A DNA stretch of 64,000 bases from Tranzscheliella williamsii (Eukaryota; Basidiomycota; Ustilaginomycetes; Ustilaginales; Ustilaginaceae). Made by a program: the position numbers and the translations under genes. Under the pieces are notes generated by a model. That model was not told where the DNA came from. It saw only the letters and a program-made list of their open reading frames with translations, and ran no database searches. Positions within the stretch are counted from its first letter, which is position 1, and each line of letters begins with the position of its first letter. Positions 10,894-20,998 of this stretch are shown one piece after another. The stretch is taken from positions 542,071-606,070 of the forward strand of contig JALBYF010000002.1 of assembly GCA_023212725.1 (NCBI GenBank), given 5' to 3'.

Positions 10894-11421
10894 TCACTTG
10901 TCATCGCCCTTCTTAAAGATGTCGGATGAGCTGTTCATGATGGACTGGAGGCGTTCGGGGGAGACGTCGATGCCTGCCTTTTTGAGTTCGTCCATCACTG
11001 TCCGGTCGGGGGCGGGCAGGCGAAAGGCGGCGGGAGCGGAAAGTGTCAGTGTGGATGCAGCACAGATGGTGGACTAGGGGGTGGACGGAGGGGGCCTACC
11101 TTTGGTAGTGGCGTTGCGGACGTCTTGGTTGCGGGCAAGGTTGACCATCTGCCACATGGAGGGTTTTTCGCCAGAGTGGAGGTCGATGCCGTTGTTCTTC
11201 ATCACGGTGACGAGGTGGGTGATGGCAGCGAGCGCGTCGGGGTTGTTAGCGAGCTTTTCGAAGCCGGGCGGGAGGTGTGGGAGTGGGTTGGGTGCCGAGG
11301 AGGCGTACGCGCGCGCGCGCGGGGCAGGGCACGCGGTCGCGGCGGGACGTAACGGCGCCGCGCCGCGACCCAGCGTGGCGCGCATCCGTAGCTGCGTCGC
11401 AGCAAGCACTCGCAAAGACAT
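10894..11421 (-). CDS. Small mitochondrial-targeted protein of unknown function (141 aa)
   Basis: Two exons on the minus strand, 11100-11421 and 10894-10997, with a 102-bp intron (GTAGGC donor, ACAG acceptor); the junction codon is Val. The N-terminal ~45 residues are rich in Arg, Ala and Leu with almost no acids and end in RARAYASSAP, which looks like a mitochondrial presequence. The mature part carries PGFEKLANNPDALAAI, then LVTVMKNNGIDL, and a second related module DELKKAGIDVSPERLQSIMN in exon 2, so it looks like two short helical modules. I do not recognise the family. The intron choice is supported by the in-frame continuation that yields the helical C-terminus. It is divergent from MSM1 with only 251 bp between start codons, so a shared promoter and a mitochondrial role are likely but inferred. 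Confidence 0.68.
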
Positions 11422-11672
11422 GGCAGTTTGGCAATGGAACGTGGCCGGCGTGCGATAGCGGAAGATGGTGGCCGGGAGCAAGCTTCCTGCTGACAAGCCC
11501 CTCTTCCTCCACTTGCTCGCCCTCGACCGCACTTCCGACTTCCGACCCGCCCGCCTTGGAATTTCTTGCCGCCTGCAATGCTCTTTTTCTTCTTCCGTGC
11601 TTGCCTGCCTTTCTTTCCTCCGCATCGCTCGTCCGCTGGCGTCTCGACGGCATCGGCTATGCTACCACGAGC
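11422..11672. promoter_or_regulatory. Short bidirectional promoter, 141-aa mitochondrial gene / MSM1
   Basis: 251 bp separate the two divergent ATGs. The DNA is rich in C/T on the plus strand, with no evident TATA box. Both flanking products carry mitochondrial-type leaders. Confidence 0.45.
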
Positions 11673-13598
11673 ATGATCCGCGTACCGACATTGGCAGCTG
11701 CTCGGCGGCGCATTGCGCTTGCCAAGCCGCCTGCGCGCTCGTCGCCGTCGCCCCGCTTCCGGCCCTCCTCGACGCTGTCCTCCACCCCACCTCCGCCCTC
11801 GACCGCAACACCGCCGGCGCCCGGGGACGCGGCAGCCACAGCGATAAGGACAGCGCCAGGGCCGCCAATGGCTGGACCGAAGCCGTACTATATCACGACA
11901 CCGATCTTCTATGTCAATGCGGAGCCGCACATTGGGCATCTGTATTCGGACGTGATTGCGGATGTGCTGGCGCGCTACCACACCTACATGCACTCGGGCT
12001 GGTCGGCGTACGACACGGCAGGGCGGCCCGTGTCGGCGGCAGTGCGGGCGGGGGCGGCGGAGCGCGGCGCGGTCACGGCGCGGCTGTGCACGGGCACCGA
12101 CGAGCACGGGCTCAAGATTCAGAAGGTCGCCGAGGCGGCAGGCGCGCACCCGCAGCAGCTGTGCGATCGCATCAGCACGCGTTTCCGTCAGCTTGCAGAT
12201 GCGGCCGATGTAGGATACACGACGTTCATGCGCACGACGGACGCGGCGCACAAGGCGGCGGTCGCGCACCTCTGGACGACGCTGTGCGACAAGGGCTACA
12301 TCTATAAGGGCTCGCATCAGGGCTGGTACGCGGTTGCCGACGAGGCATTCTACCCGGACTCGCAGGTGCATGAGCTCGTCGATTCCGCCACCGGCCAGAC
12401 GCACATGCACAGCATCGAAACCGGCGCCCGCGTCGAGTGGAGCGCCGAGGAGAACTACAAGTTCCGTCTCTCGGCGTTCCAGCCCCAGCTCGCCGCCTGG
12501 CTGCGCGCCCACCCGCGCGCCGTGATGCCCGCACAGAAGCACGCCGAAGTGCTCCAGGAGGTCGAGACAGGCCTGGCCGACCTCTCTGTCTCCCGCCCGC
12601 GCGCGCGCCTCAGCTGGGGTATCCCCGTGCCCGGCGACCCCGAGCACACCATTTATGTCTGGGTCGACGCGCTTACCAACTACATGACCGCCGCCGGGTA
12701 TCCGTGGGCAGAGGGCGGCGCGGCGGAGGGGGCGTGGCCCGCGGACGTACATGTGGTCGGGAAGGATATCCTGCGGTTCCACGCGATCTACTGGCCGGCG
12801 CTGCTGCTGGCGGCGGGGGTGGCGCTGCCCAAGACGGTGCTCGCGCACGCGCACTGGACCATGGGCCGCGCCAAGATGTCCAAGTCGCGCGGCAACGTCG
12901 CGGACCCGTTCGCTGCGCTGGCTACGTTCGGCGTCGATGCAGTGCGTTTCTTCCTGATGCGCGTCGGCGGCAATCTGGGGGTCGATGCCGACTACCGCGC
13001 AGCGGTGCTGGTCGAGTATCATCGCAAGTATCTGCAGGGGCAGCTGGGCAATCTGCTCTCGCGCGTCAGTGCGCCCAAGATCCACGCGCGTCTGCGCTCC
13101 TTCCACCCCAACCCTGCCGGCGTCCTCGAGCGCCTCTCTGCCGCCGACACCACCCCGCTCCTCGCCGACGATACCCGCAATGCCGCCGTCGCCCTCGAAA
13201 ACTGCCTCCTCTCCCTGCCAGCTCGCGTCGACTCGTCCTTCGCGGTGTTCGACTTTGCAAAGGCCATCGATTTGATCCTCGACCCCATCGCCCGCGCCAA
13301 CGAGCTCCTCCACCGCCTCGAACCCTGGGCCCCCTCCCAGCATCCGCACCTCGTCCTCGAGGCCGCCATCCTCACCACTGAAACCCTCCGCATCACCGCG
13401 CTCCTCCTCCGCCCCATCATGCCCGCAAAAATGGACCTCCTCCTAGACAGTCTCGCCATCCCCGCCCGCGACCGCGCCAACAGCTCCACCCTGATCCGCA
13501 CCGACCCCGACGGCCGCCTCGCCTCCCACCTCCGGCTCAGACCCCCCGACGCCCCCAAGATTGCGCCCCTCTTCCCCAAGCTCGACACCGAGTCTTGA
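11673..13598 (+). CDS. MSM1: Mitochondrial methionyl-tRNA synthetase
   Basis: A 641-aa intronless class Ia synthetase. The first ~65 residues are Arg/Ala/Ser/Pro-rich with few acids, fitting a mitochondrial presequence. The catalytic core starts at YYITTPIFYVNAEPHIGHLYSD (HIGH at residues 86-89). TGTDEHGLKIQ, WVDALTNY, HVVGKDILRFHAIYWPA and KMSKS (residues 401-405) follow, and then the helical anticodon domain. Two features fit a bacterial-type mitochondrial MetRS: it lacks the C-terminal extensions of the cytosolic enzyme, and it shows no zinc-knuckle Cys cluster. An extra ~20 residues sit between SAYDTA and LCTGTDEHG, a Gly/Ala-rich insertion unusual at this place. The frame is open far upstream (to 11277), but ATG 11673 fits the leader and the divergent neighbour. 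A 715-codon antisense open frame over this gene is a base-composition shadow. Confidence 0.93.
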   Translation: MIRVPTLAAARRRIALAKPPARSSPSPRFRPSSTLSSTPPPPSTATPPAPGDAAATAIRTAPGPPMAGPKPYYITTPIFYVNAEPHIGHLYSDVIADVLARYHTYMHSGWSAYDTAGRPVSAAVRAGAAERGAVTARLCTGTDEHGLKIQKVAEAAGAHPQQLCDRISTRFRQLADAADVGYTTFMRTTDAAHKAAVAHLWTTLCDKGYIYKGSHQGWYAVADEAFYPDSQVHELVDSATGQTHMHSIETGARVEWSAEENYKFRLSAFQPQLAAWLRAHPRAVMPAQKHAEVLQEVETGLADLSVSRPRARLSWGIPVPGDPEHTIYVWVDALTNYMTAAGYPWAEGGAAEGAWPADVHVVGKDILRFHAIYWPALLLAAGVALPKTVLAHAHWTMGRAKMSKSRGNVADPFAALATFGVDAVRFFLMRVGGNLGVDADYRAAVLVEYHRKYLQGQLGNLLSRVSAPKIHARLRSFHPNPAGVLERLSAADTTPLLADDTRNAAVALENCLLSLPARVDSSFAVFDFAKAIDLILDPIARANELLHRLEPWAPSQHPHLVLEAAILTTETLRITALLLRPIMPAKMDLLLDSLAIPARDRANSSTLIRTDPDGRLASHLRLRPPDAPKIAPLFPKLDTES

Positions 13599-13758
13599 TA
13601 CCCACCTCCCCTACCGCTGGCGGTACGGCCAAAACGCCGCACGCCGAGCCCCTTCACAACCGTGAGAGCCGCTGGAAAAAACATGTTGATGGCACGGCGC
13701 ACCACGTTGAAATGCAATACAAAATAAAGGGACATGGAGGGTTAGCAGCGGCGGGCGG

Positions 13759-15651
13759 TTAGAGGATCATGACGGCGCCGGTAAACACAGCGGCGAGCGA
13801 CGCTACCGAGATCGTCATCAGCCACGCCGGGGTAAGGTGGGCGGCGGGCGAAGATGCACTGCCGTTGGAGGTCAGCGAGGGATTGTTGTCGGTGACGCCG
13901 CCCGAGGCTGAGGGCACTGGCAGATTGTCGCCGCCGGAAACGCCAGTGGCGGTGGCCTGGGCTGCATAGGTGGAGGCTTCGTTGGGGATGGGCAGGCCTC
14001 CGCCCGTGCTGGCCGCCGCGGTGGCTGAGCTGCGTCCTGACGCGCCAGTGGAGGTCGGGACAGCGCCAGAGGTGACCGACACGACCTGGGCATCGCTGCC
14101 TTTCAGACTGGCAAAGCCAACTCGGCCCGCGCCATCGTAGATCGAAAAGACATTCTTGAGGAACGAGTCTCCGATGATCCACTGAGGAACTCCGTACTGC
14201 GACGACCCGAGGTCGATGTCAAAGAAGGCACCGAGGCAGGTGCTGGAGGTGGTGTAAGGATAGGGCCCAAGGTTAAAGTCCGCCGTGTTCATCTTCCAGC
14301 TCTTGCCACCGAACTGCAGTTCAATGTCTAGATCAGATGAGCACGGGAAGAGGTAGTAGCCTGTCTCATCGGGATCTGTTTGAGCGCCGCTGATTTGGCT
14401 GTAGACAGCGCTAATCGACGCTTGGGGGCCCCCAATCAGAGTGGTACCTGTGTCGATGGCAGCGAGCGGGCCGGTTCCGATGCTGGCGTTGTTGCCGTTC
14501 ACCGAGATGGCATCCAGTGGAATGGTCCAATAACCAAGGCCGAGCTGGTTTTCGAGATTGTCGGGAATGTCAATGTAGGTAATATCGCCGGAATACTGAT
14601 TGGTGTCCAGCTTGCCCAGTGTGAAGACACCGCCTGCATTTTGCACCTCATTGATGTTGGGATCAGAGATATCGACATTGTCGATGTTTCGAGCGAGCTG
14701 GAAGGTGAAAACATTGGCAGAGAGGACACCTTGCTTTTCGAGCACCTGCCAGAAGGGAGTGGCTCCACTACTGGCGAGCGACTGGAAACCCATGCCCATG
14801 ATGCCCGAGGTGGGGTACTCGACGGTATCATCGGCTACGGCGGAAGCCTCAGCAAAGGTGAGGTTGCTGACCGTATAGCCGGCCAAGGAGACAGTGTCAG
14901 CCGCCAGGACACCACGGACTGCCCCAGTGCCATAGCTGACGCTGAAGGCGGTGCTAGAGCCAATGTTGGTGGAAGAAGCGCTAGGGTCGTACTTGTTCAA
15001 GTCCGAGTCGCAACCCGCGGAGGTGCCACAGTCGGTGTCAACGAGCCAAAAATCCGAGGATCCCGTGTCAAGAACCACGTTGAAATTCTGCGCTGGCGTG
15101 CCTACCGACAGCTGGGCATAGTAATAACTGCGAGATGAAAAAAGGATGCATCGAAATGAAGTGGGCGAAGCGGGAAGGATGTTGTCAGAAGATGGTTATG
15201 AATTTGCCGGAACGGGGATGCAGGCATGCTGCTGACATTGCCGAGATGAAGGAGACGCCGGGAAGGTCGCCCTTCAAGGGCATGTATGCCTTGTCACTTA
15301 CCTGTCCTGGCCTACGTCGATCAGGCCGATGGTTTGCCTCTTCTTGTTGGTATGCTGGTTGCGGGCGCCATACTTGGCCAGCATGATCTCGCGCTGTCGT
15401 AAGGCCCACTTGCGCGTCTTCTGAGGATCGCGCTTGTGTGTCTGGGGATGCAGGTCACCATGCCTGCGGTAGACAGGGACAGAGAAGGATCCGTCGGAAG
15501 CAGCGTTGAGCGAACGACTGTGGAGTCGGCCGCCGTGCGCTTCAGCGAGATCGCCGCCCTTCTCCGCTTGGAAGGGCAACACGTATCCCTGGATGGAGGA
15601 CACGCATGCCAACGCTGTGGTGACGGCTGGTAGCAGAGCGCTGAAAGTCAT
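13759..15651 (-). CDS. Secreted GPI-anchored aspartic protease (yapsin/pepsin family A1)
   Basis: Two exons on the minus strand, 15302-15651 and 13759-15127, joined by a 174-bp intron (GTAAGT...CGCAG; the junction codon is Ser); 572 aa. There is a signal peptide in the first ~22 residues, a propeptide to about residue 105 ending near a basic NKKRQ site, and then the peptidase. Catalytic Asp137 lies in DTGSSDFW and Asp342 in DTGTTLIGG; SYGTG precedes the flap region. After the domain (~residue 470) comes a Ser/Thr/Ala/Gly-rich stalk, then a C-terminal hydrophobic tail of ~20 residues preceded by small residues, the pattern of a GPI signal. Such enzymes act at the cell surface in wall remodelling or nutrition, and in plant pathogens may face the host. 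It converges with MSM1 (gap 160 bp). Confidence 0.9.
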
Positions 15652-16713
15652 GGTGACAGGAAGGGGGAGACGGCGGGCGTAGGTAGAATTCAAGCGAAGG
15701 CCTGAACACCAGCAATGCAAAGCCCAGCAAGATCGAACTGCCCTTGACTGTGGCTGAAAAGATCTATACTATGATGGAGGTGCTAGGGAGGAGTCACCGT
15801 GACACGAACGACGAGAAATGTAATCGGGAAGCTGGGAGAGAGGAGCTAGGAGGGAGGTAGCAGGGAAGTAGGAGATCGGATAAGTGCTAGTAGTTCTCTT
15901 CATGAGGTCTTCTTTCAATGCGTCATCGGCTGTACCTTACGAGAGCGGCAGTTCAGCTGACTGTAGCCGACGACAATCGAAGCAGGCAAGACGCACCTAG
16001 TCTGTCATCGGCTGGAGCGAGGAGCGAGCTTCAAGTGCAACTCTGCCAGTTCATGCGCCGTCTAAATTTGGGGTGGAGGCACTTCGCTGTGCCGCGCGGG
16101 GGAAGCCGGCCGAGCGAGGCGTGGGAGAAGCTACGACCGGCTCCTCAAACGTAAGCCAGGCTAGCCTCCATGCACATCTGCCAAGTGCTGCACGGCTTGT
16201 TCACCCCGAGTTTGAGTCGGCCTGAAAAGCACGCGATCGATTCACGTTGCGCCTGGATGTTGGTTTGGCCGCAAGCATGACCAACGACGAACACATGGTC
16301 GCTCTTCAGCGGCCAAATCGGGCTGTGCTGCCTTGAAATCATTTTGAAATACAGCGCCTTTACGAATTGTTACTATGTGCCGTTCTTCTCCAGGCTACAA
16401 AGCTACAAGTGGCGCGGGTGACGACCGTAAAATCATATTTTACGCCCGCGTGTATAAGTATGCATACAAGCCAAATGCGAATGTTTAGTAGCATGGATGT
16501 TGGAAGCGCGTCTGGCACTGCCACTTTGTAAGATCACACGCAGGCGACGGCAGCCAGCATCGGCTTCTCCTAGCTTGGCTGGGCGGATAGTTCCGTTGGC
16601 AGTGCGAGCCGGTTCGATATAGGATGTGCGCGCCTAGCTCTGTATCAAAGCTTGCAAAGTTGTGTCGATGGGTAGTTGCAGAGGTGTGTCGATGGGTAGC
16701 TTGCAAAGGTGTG
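15652..16713. other. Upstream region of the aspartic protease gene
   Basis: About 1.06 kb without a supportable gene. A purine-rich tract (GGAG/GAGG runs) occupies roughly 15775-15880, directly upstream of the protease. The right end carries the three-unit minisatellite at 16651-16724. No RNA gene was recognised. Confidence 0.45.
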
Positions 16714-16724
16714 TCAATGGGTAG
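16651..16724. repeat. Three-unit ~24-bp minisatellite at the 3' end of the PPR-like gene
   Basis: Three consecutive near-identical units at 16651-16675, 16676-16699 and 16700-16724. Each reads TTGCAAAG (or TTGCAGAG) then a GTGTC-ATGGGTAG core, with one or two substitutions between copies. The third unit contains the stop codon (16714-16716) and last codons of the minus-strand PPR-like gene, so unit gain or loss would alter its 3' UTR or C-terminus. Confidence 0.85.
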
Positions 16725-19413
16725 AGGATATGGATGACGGGCTGCGCGGCTCGAACGAGACCCGGTCGAACCAGCCGCGGCCCTGGCCGTTGCGTTGCAT
16801 TTTCCACGTCCAGAGACGCTGCATCTGCCATTCGGCGGGCATGTGCTGGGAGCCGAGCCAGTCTTCGAGCCAGTCGTCGATGTGCTGCATCTGGCGCGCG
16901 GCTACGGGCGGGGGTAGCCGCTCCTCGAGCTCGAGCAGCGTCAGTGCCAGCAGCGTTGTCGGCGGCCGGATGTGCAGCTCCTTCATCCACCCCAGCATCG
17001 TGAGCAACTCCTCGGCGACCGAAGCATCGTGCGTCAGATGCCCCGCCGAGTGGTAGAGATGCAACAGCAAGCGCAAATAGCTCTCAAATACCTTGGCGGT
17101 GAAGACCAGCCCGTGGTGAGACGCCACCGGCAGCGGCGCCCGTTCCGCTCCGAACAACGACGACAACCACCGTTCCATCCGAGCCCCACCCAGATCCTGC
17201 GCGATCAGCCAGCTGGCCGTACCCCGCGCTCCTAGTTCATCGCACAGCGGATTTCGATACTTCTCCAGCTCTGTATGCTTAGCGAACAGCAGGCCCCGAA
17301 AGATGTCGCGGCCGGTTGCAGCTGTGAGATCGGAGACCGGCGATGTGCGACAGACCATCTTCAGTAAGAGAGTCAGGATCTGAGTATCGGGAAACAGCGC
17401 TAGGGTCTTGCTGTAGGCCGCCCACAGCGAGCTGAGCCCCTTGGCTCCGCATGCATGCAAGCCACTGAAGACGACCGAGGCCAGAATGGGATCCGGTCGA
17501 ATGATGTGTTTGTCTGCGTGCACAGCTGCAGCATGGTCCGCAATCTCGGGTATCGTTAGATTGGCGCCATACGTCGACAGGTCGACAAACAACGTGTCTT
17601 GGCTATCTTCTGAAGGCGGGGCCATTTTAACGCCTTGTTCGCACCACAGATCTAGCTGACGCAACGCGGTGCTGACGTCTGCGCGGCGGAAGAGTGCCTG
17701 TAGCAACACTGAGAGAGAAGCGACGGTTGGGCGCACTCCCCGTGCCAGCATGGCTTGCCAGACCACAAAGACCTCGGGCCGATTGCGACGCGCAAAGCCT
17801 TGCATGGCCACTGTATAGGCCTGTACACTCGTCTGCAGCGATACAGTCATGCCAAACGGCTTCTCGTCTGCAGCGTCCGTGCCATTGAAAGTAGAGCTGC
17901 GGTCTCGGATCCCGAGCAGCGACAAAACAATGTCCGGCGAGACCTGCTCGTCCTGCGCGGCTACTTCGAGGATATCGAGACCAATCTTAGTGCGGAAGGA
18001 AGCTGCCTCCTCGTGCTGTGGCGCCTCCTGTGCCTGTGTTTCTTGCATCAACATCTGTTCGGCCTGGGCGAGCGCACGAAGCGAATCGTTCCGCCCTTGC
18101 AAAGTGCGTGCTAGTCCTTTGGCGTAGAGCAGATAATCGGTCGCCACCAAGTGGGCCCCCTTCTGCGAAAGCAGTGCAGCCAACTCGTCGAACCGATTCC
18201 GCAGTTGGGCATAGTTGCGCTCGCGGCCAGCTACCGATACTGCGCATCGGAGGGCGGTCGCCTGCAGGTCCGGATCCGGCGGAACGTAGAGCTGCAGCAA
18301 CACGTCGATGAGCTTGCCATCGAGGAAGGCTTCGGAATGGGCGACAGGCTGGAAGCGGCCCCTCTTCACCATCCTCTGCTCGTCTTGCATACACATCATG
18401 GCGACAGCTGGCGTCAGCGGTGCCGCTGACGACGTCTTACGGTCTGACGGACGGATGGCAATCGAAGGCAGGCACTCTAGGATCTCTACGACCGAGCCAC
18501 GAGCACGATCGTCCGCATGACGCAGAAGCCTTCCGACGTAAAAGTCCAACAAGCGAGACAGCCGGTGGCCGGTGGGTGGTGATAGCCGTACGGTAGCGAT
18601 GAATGTGCCGGTGAGAGTGGGGAGGAGATGCAGACCCCTGAGGTGTCCCGTCACTTTTGTCGCCAGATCCACGAAGCATCGTTGCAGAAGCTTGGCGCCT
18701 GAATCTCGAGATGACTGCGAGGGCTTGGAAGCGGCACGATGGATCTTTGAGGCAAACACCGCCAGGGCGTCCGAAGCCTCCGAGGCGGTCTGGACAGTGG
18801 AAACGGCGTAAGCGAGGACGAAGCCCGGCCAAGTTTCGTCGTCGAAGTTGACCATAAGATGTCGTATCTGCGCCCATGATTTGGCGAGCATGGCGTTGCG
18901 AATGGCCAGCCAGTCGTGTTCCGAGATGGAGCGCGAGCCGAGATATGCTGCAAGTGCGCGAGGGACCAAGTCCGGCCGAGAGGCCAACGGGCCGAGCGGC
19001 TTGAGCAGCCCAGCGTCAAGGCCGGCCACCGCCTCGTCCAGCGAGCGAGCGTTGAGGCAAAAGCTTGGCTTTCGAGGTGTGAGCAGCCGGGTGAGCCTTT
19101 CGAGGTTCATGGTCTGAAGCCTCTCGGTTGCGTGCTGGAGAGGCGCGGTATGCTCCAGAGTGTACTCTTCATTCTCGTAGAGAGTTGCTGACGAGGGTGC
19201 AGGCAGCTTTGTGTCTGCTTTGCTGTCAATGTCGGACAGGGTGATGCTCGGGCGACAACTGGCTGCAGAGACGTGCAGCGTTCTGAAAGGATGGCGAGGA
19301 GCGGGCAGCAGGCGTAGGGAGGGACGCTGCTTCTGCGTCCGCGTTCCGACGGCCAACCGCCGCCTCAACGCTGCTACAGCCGCTGCAGACGGTGTTGGCA
19401 TGGTCACGGACAC
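16714..19413 (-). CDS. Large mitochondrial pentatricopeptide-repeat-like protein
   Basis: An 899-aa intronless protein. The N-terminus is Arg/Ala/Ser-rich and almost free of acids through residue ~55 (ending near FRTLHVSAASCRPS), a good mitochondrial presequence. The rest is predicted helical. Around residues 520-600 it reads AYTVAMQGFARRNRPEVFVVW, then AMLARGVRPTVASLSVLLQALF, which has the spacing and residues of consecutive PPR motifs (about 35 aa per unit, ARGVRPTVAS linker). PPR proteins bind organellar RNA and control mitochondrial transcript processing or translation. No clear yeast orthologue is recognisable, so the RNA target is unknown. ATG 19413 opens the frame; ATG 19401 is an equally good start. 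Its stop codon lies inside a minisatellite. Confidence 0.65.
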   Translation of the reverse strand: MSVTMPTPSAAAVAALRRRLAVGTRTQKQRPSLRLLPAPRHPFRTLHVSAASCRPSITLSDIDSKADTKLPAPSSATLYENEEYTLEHTAPLQHATERLQTMNLERLTRLLTPRKPSFCLNARSLDEAVAGLDAGLLKPLGPLASRPDLVPRALAAYLGSRSISEHDWLAIRNAMLAKSWAQIRHLMVNFDDETWPGFVLAYAVSTVQTASEASDALAVFASKIHRAASKPSQSSRDSGAKLLQRCFVDLATKVTGHLRGLHLLPTLTGTFIATVRLSPPTGHRLSRLLDFYVGRLLRHADDRARGSVVEILECLPSIAIRPSDRKTSSAAPLTPAVAMMCMQDEQRMVKRGRFQPVAHSEAFLDGKLIDVLLQLYVPPDPDLQATALRCAVSVAGRERNYAQLRNRFDELAALLSQKGAHLVATDYLLYAKGLARTLQGRNDSLRALAQAEQMLMQETQAQEAPQHEEAASFRTKIGLDILEVAAQDEQVSPDIVLSLLGIRDRSSTFNGTDAADEKPFGMTVSLQTSVQAYTVAMQGFARRNRPEVFVVWQAMLARGVRPTVASLSVLLQALFRRADVSTALRQLDLWCEQGVKMAPPSEDSQDTLFVDLSTYGANLTIPEIADHAAAVHADKHIIRPDPILASVVFSGLHACGAKGLSSLWAAYSKTLALFPDTQILTLLLKMVCRTSPVSDLTAATGRDIFRGLLFAKHTELEKYRNPLCDELGARGTASWLIAQDLGGARMERWLSSLFGAERAPLPVASHHGLVFTAKVFESYLRLLLHLYHSAGHLTHDASVAEELLTMLGWMKELHIRPPTTLLALTLLELEERLPPPVAARQMQHIDDWLEDWLGSQHMPAEWQMQRLWTWKMQRNGQGRGWFDRVSFEPRSPSSISSTH

Positions 19414-20049
19414 ATTTCACTACTGCGGCCGTACGACGTAGGCTTTGATGGCGAGGACTGATAGTGGGAACCAGCAAGAGTCAGGATGAGCCTCGTTTGA
19501 CTTCTTCTCCACGGTCATGTATTTCGAGCAGCTCCACGCAAAAGACCGACTCCCGAGAGATAAGGCTGACTGTTAAACTGTTCAGCCAGTATGATGCTAG
19601 CCCCCAAGCGCTTCAGCTTAATATCCTCACCCGACCCGCAGCGCTTAAATGGCTCCGACCGAAATGGATAGCTTACCTCTTCCGCGCTCTGCATATAAAA
19701 GAGTAGCTGTTGCGGCTTGTCTCCTGCCTCCAGTTACGTCAGGCCTAGTTACGATGCTGAGATAGTCGCGCTTCCCACGCTGTGTGTGTACGTTGCTAGA
19801 CAAGCGCTGACTACAGTTTACAGCTTACAATCTACGTCCCACGGTCACTGCTGCTCGGGTCACCAAAACGGGTTAGCGGTGGTAGATGTGACTGGCATGT
19901 CTAGCTGATGCTCCAGGATGTGGAGTTCCAAGCGCACCGGTGTTTGCCGATGGGCGGTGAGGCAGGAAGAGATGGTGTGTCTTTTGCCGGCGAGGGCATG
20001 CGCGACTCTGTCGCACGGAGAGCGTTGTGGCCGAGGTGAGTGATCGCGA
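19414..20049. other. Spacer between the PPR-like gene and COA6
   Basis: 636 bp that must contain the promoter of the minus-strand PPR-like gene and the 3' end of COA6. An A/T-richer patch with a TATA-like string (CATATAAAAG) lies at about 19690. No gene was recognised. Confidence 0.4.
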
Positions 20050-20513
20050 TCACTTCTGGGCGGCTGGGCTGGAGTTTCCCTGAGCGTACATGAGGCGCTG
20101 GCGCTCTTCCAGGACGCGGCGCTTGTTGAAGTAGTCGACCTGGCGGCGATGCAGTGTGAAGGAAAAGGGGGTCAGTGGGGCAGCGAAACGTGTTGAAAGA
20201 GCGGCTGTGCTGCACTTACCCAGCTTCTGGCGCAGTTCTGTTCGTAGCCGTCTCTCTGCTTGATGCAGGGATCGCTGCTGCGCTGCTCGTCCACGGACTG
20301 TTGCCGCTCGCGGTCGAGACGCTCCTGCTCCGCCTTGGCGGCCTTCCCGACAGGGCCGCGCCCGTCAGACATGTCCGTGCCCGGCGGTATCGTCATGCCG
20401 TTCTTGGTGAGGCAGCCAAAGTACTCGTCCCGATGCGACCAGCACGCCTTGCGCTCGTCACGCGTCGGTGCTGGTGCCGGCGCCGGCGCTGCTTGCGATG
20501 GCGACAGTGGCAT
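20050..20513 (-). CDS. COA6: Cytochrome c oxidase assembly factor COA6
   Basis: Two exons on the minus strand, 20220-20513 and 20050-20139; the 80-bp intron (GTAAGT...CCAG) lies between codons for Trp and Val. The product is 127 aa. It has paired cysteines C24-x9-C34 and C83-x10-C94, embedded in KACWSHRDEYFGCL and DPCIKQRDGYEQNC, followed by ARSWVDYFNKRR. This CX9C...CX10C arrangement with the WxxYFxKRR tail is diagnostic of Coa6. Coa6 is an intermembrane-space protein, imported by the Mia40 disulfide relay, that helps copper delivery to Cox2 during complex IV assembly. The ~45-residue spacer between the two pairs is longer than in yeast or human and is charged (a Glu/Arg/Gln-rich helix). Confidence 0.93.
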
Positions 20514-20998
20514 GATGCGTAACTATAGACGACGCTGCTCAGCGCCTAGCTCCCCTTCGCTGCAACCGTCAACTTTGTTTTGCCGTGGGATGTGACAGAC
20601 TGGGAGGGTTAATCAAAAGAAGCGCGCCAGTTCAGCATAAAAGCCGCATTCACTTCACAGTACAGATGTCGGAAGCTCTCCGAAAAAAGTGAGTGGAGAC
20701 GCAACGCTTAAACGCACCGCTTAGGCGCAGCTTCCGACAAGATTACATGTTAAGGTTTGAAGATAAGAGCCTGCTTCGCCGCTTGGGCCGATAGGCGTGG
20801 ACTCAGGACAGCATCGAGCCTCTTGCTTGGATATAGCCTTGGGAAGGAAGGCAAAGCGCCAGAAGATGCCAATGTGGCCACAGATATGATTGCCTAGTCG
20901 AGGCGGCTGTTGGTATAAGTAGCATGTCAGAAAGTGGTGGACGCCAGCTTGTGTATAAAACCCGCAGTGCCTGGTCGAAGCATTGGTAGGTGATCAAG
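20514..20998. promoter_or_regulatory. Divergent region, COA6 / Ayg1-like hydrolase, with TATA box
   Basis: 485 bp. TATAAAA at 20954-20960 lies 39 bp before the upstream candidate ATG (20999) of the hydrolase and about 165 bp before the alternative ATG (21125). No other element is evident. A minus-strand open frame crosses this region (20803-21210) but has no recognisable features. Confidence 0.5.
20954..20960 (+). promoter_or_regulatory. TATA box of the Ayg1-like hydrolase gene
   Basis: A perfect TATAAAA followed by CCC. Such clear TATA boxes are uncommon beside the housekeeping genes of this window and hint at regulated expression. Its closeness to the ATG at 20999 makes the downstream ATG at 21125 a real alternative start. 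Confidence 0.45.

Noticed and set aside
11202..13349. 715-codon open frame antisense to MSM1
   Set aside because: It lies entirely over a well-supported synthetase gene, has Arg/Gly/Ala-rich repetitive composition and no recognisable motif; GC-rich codon bias creates such shadows.
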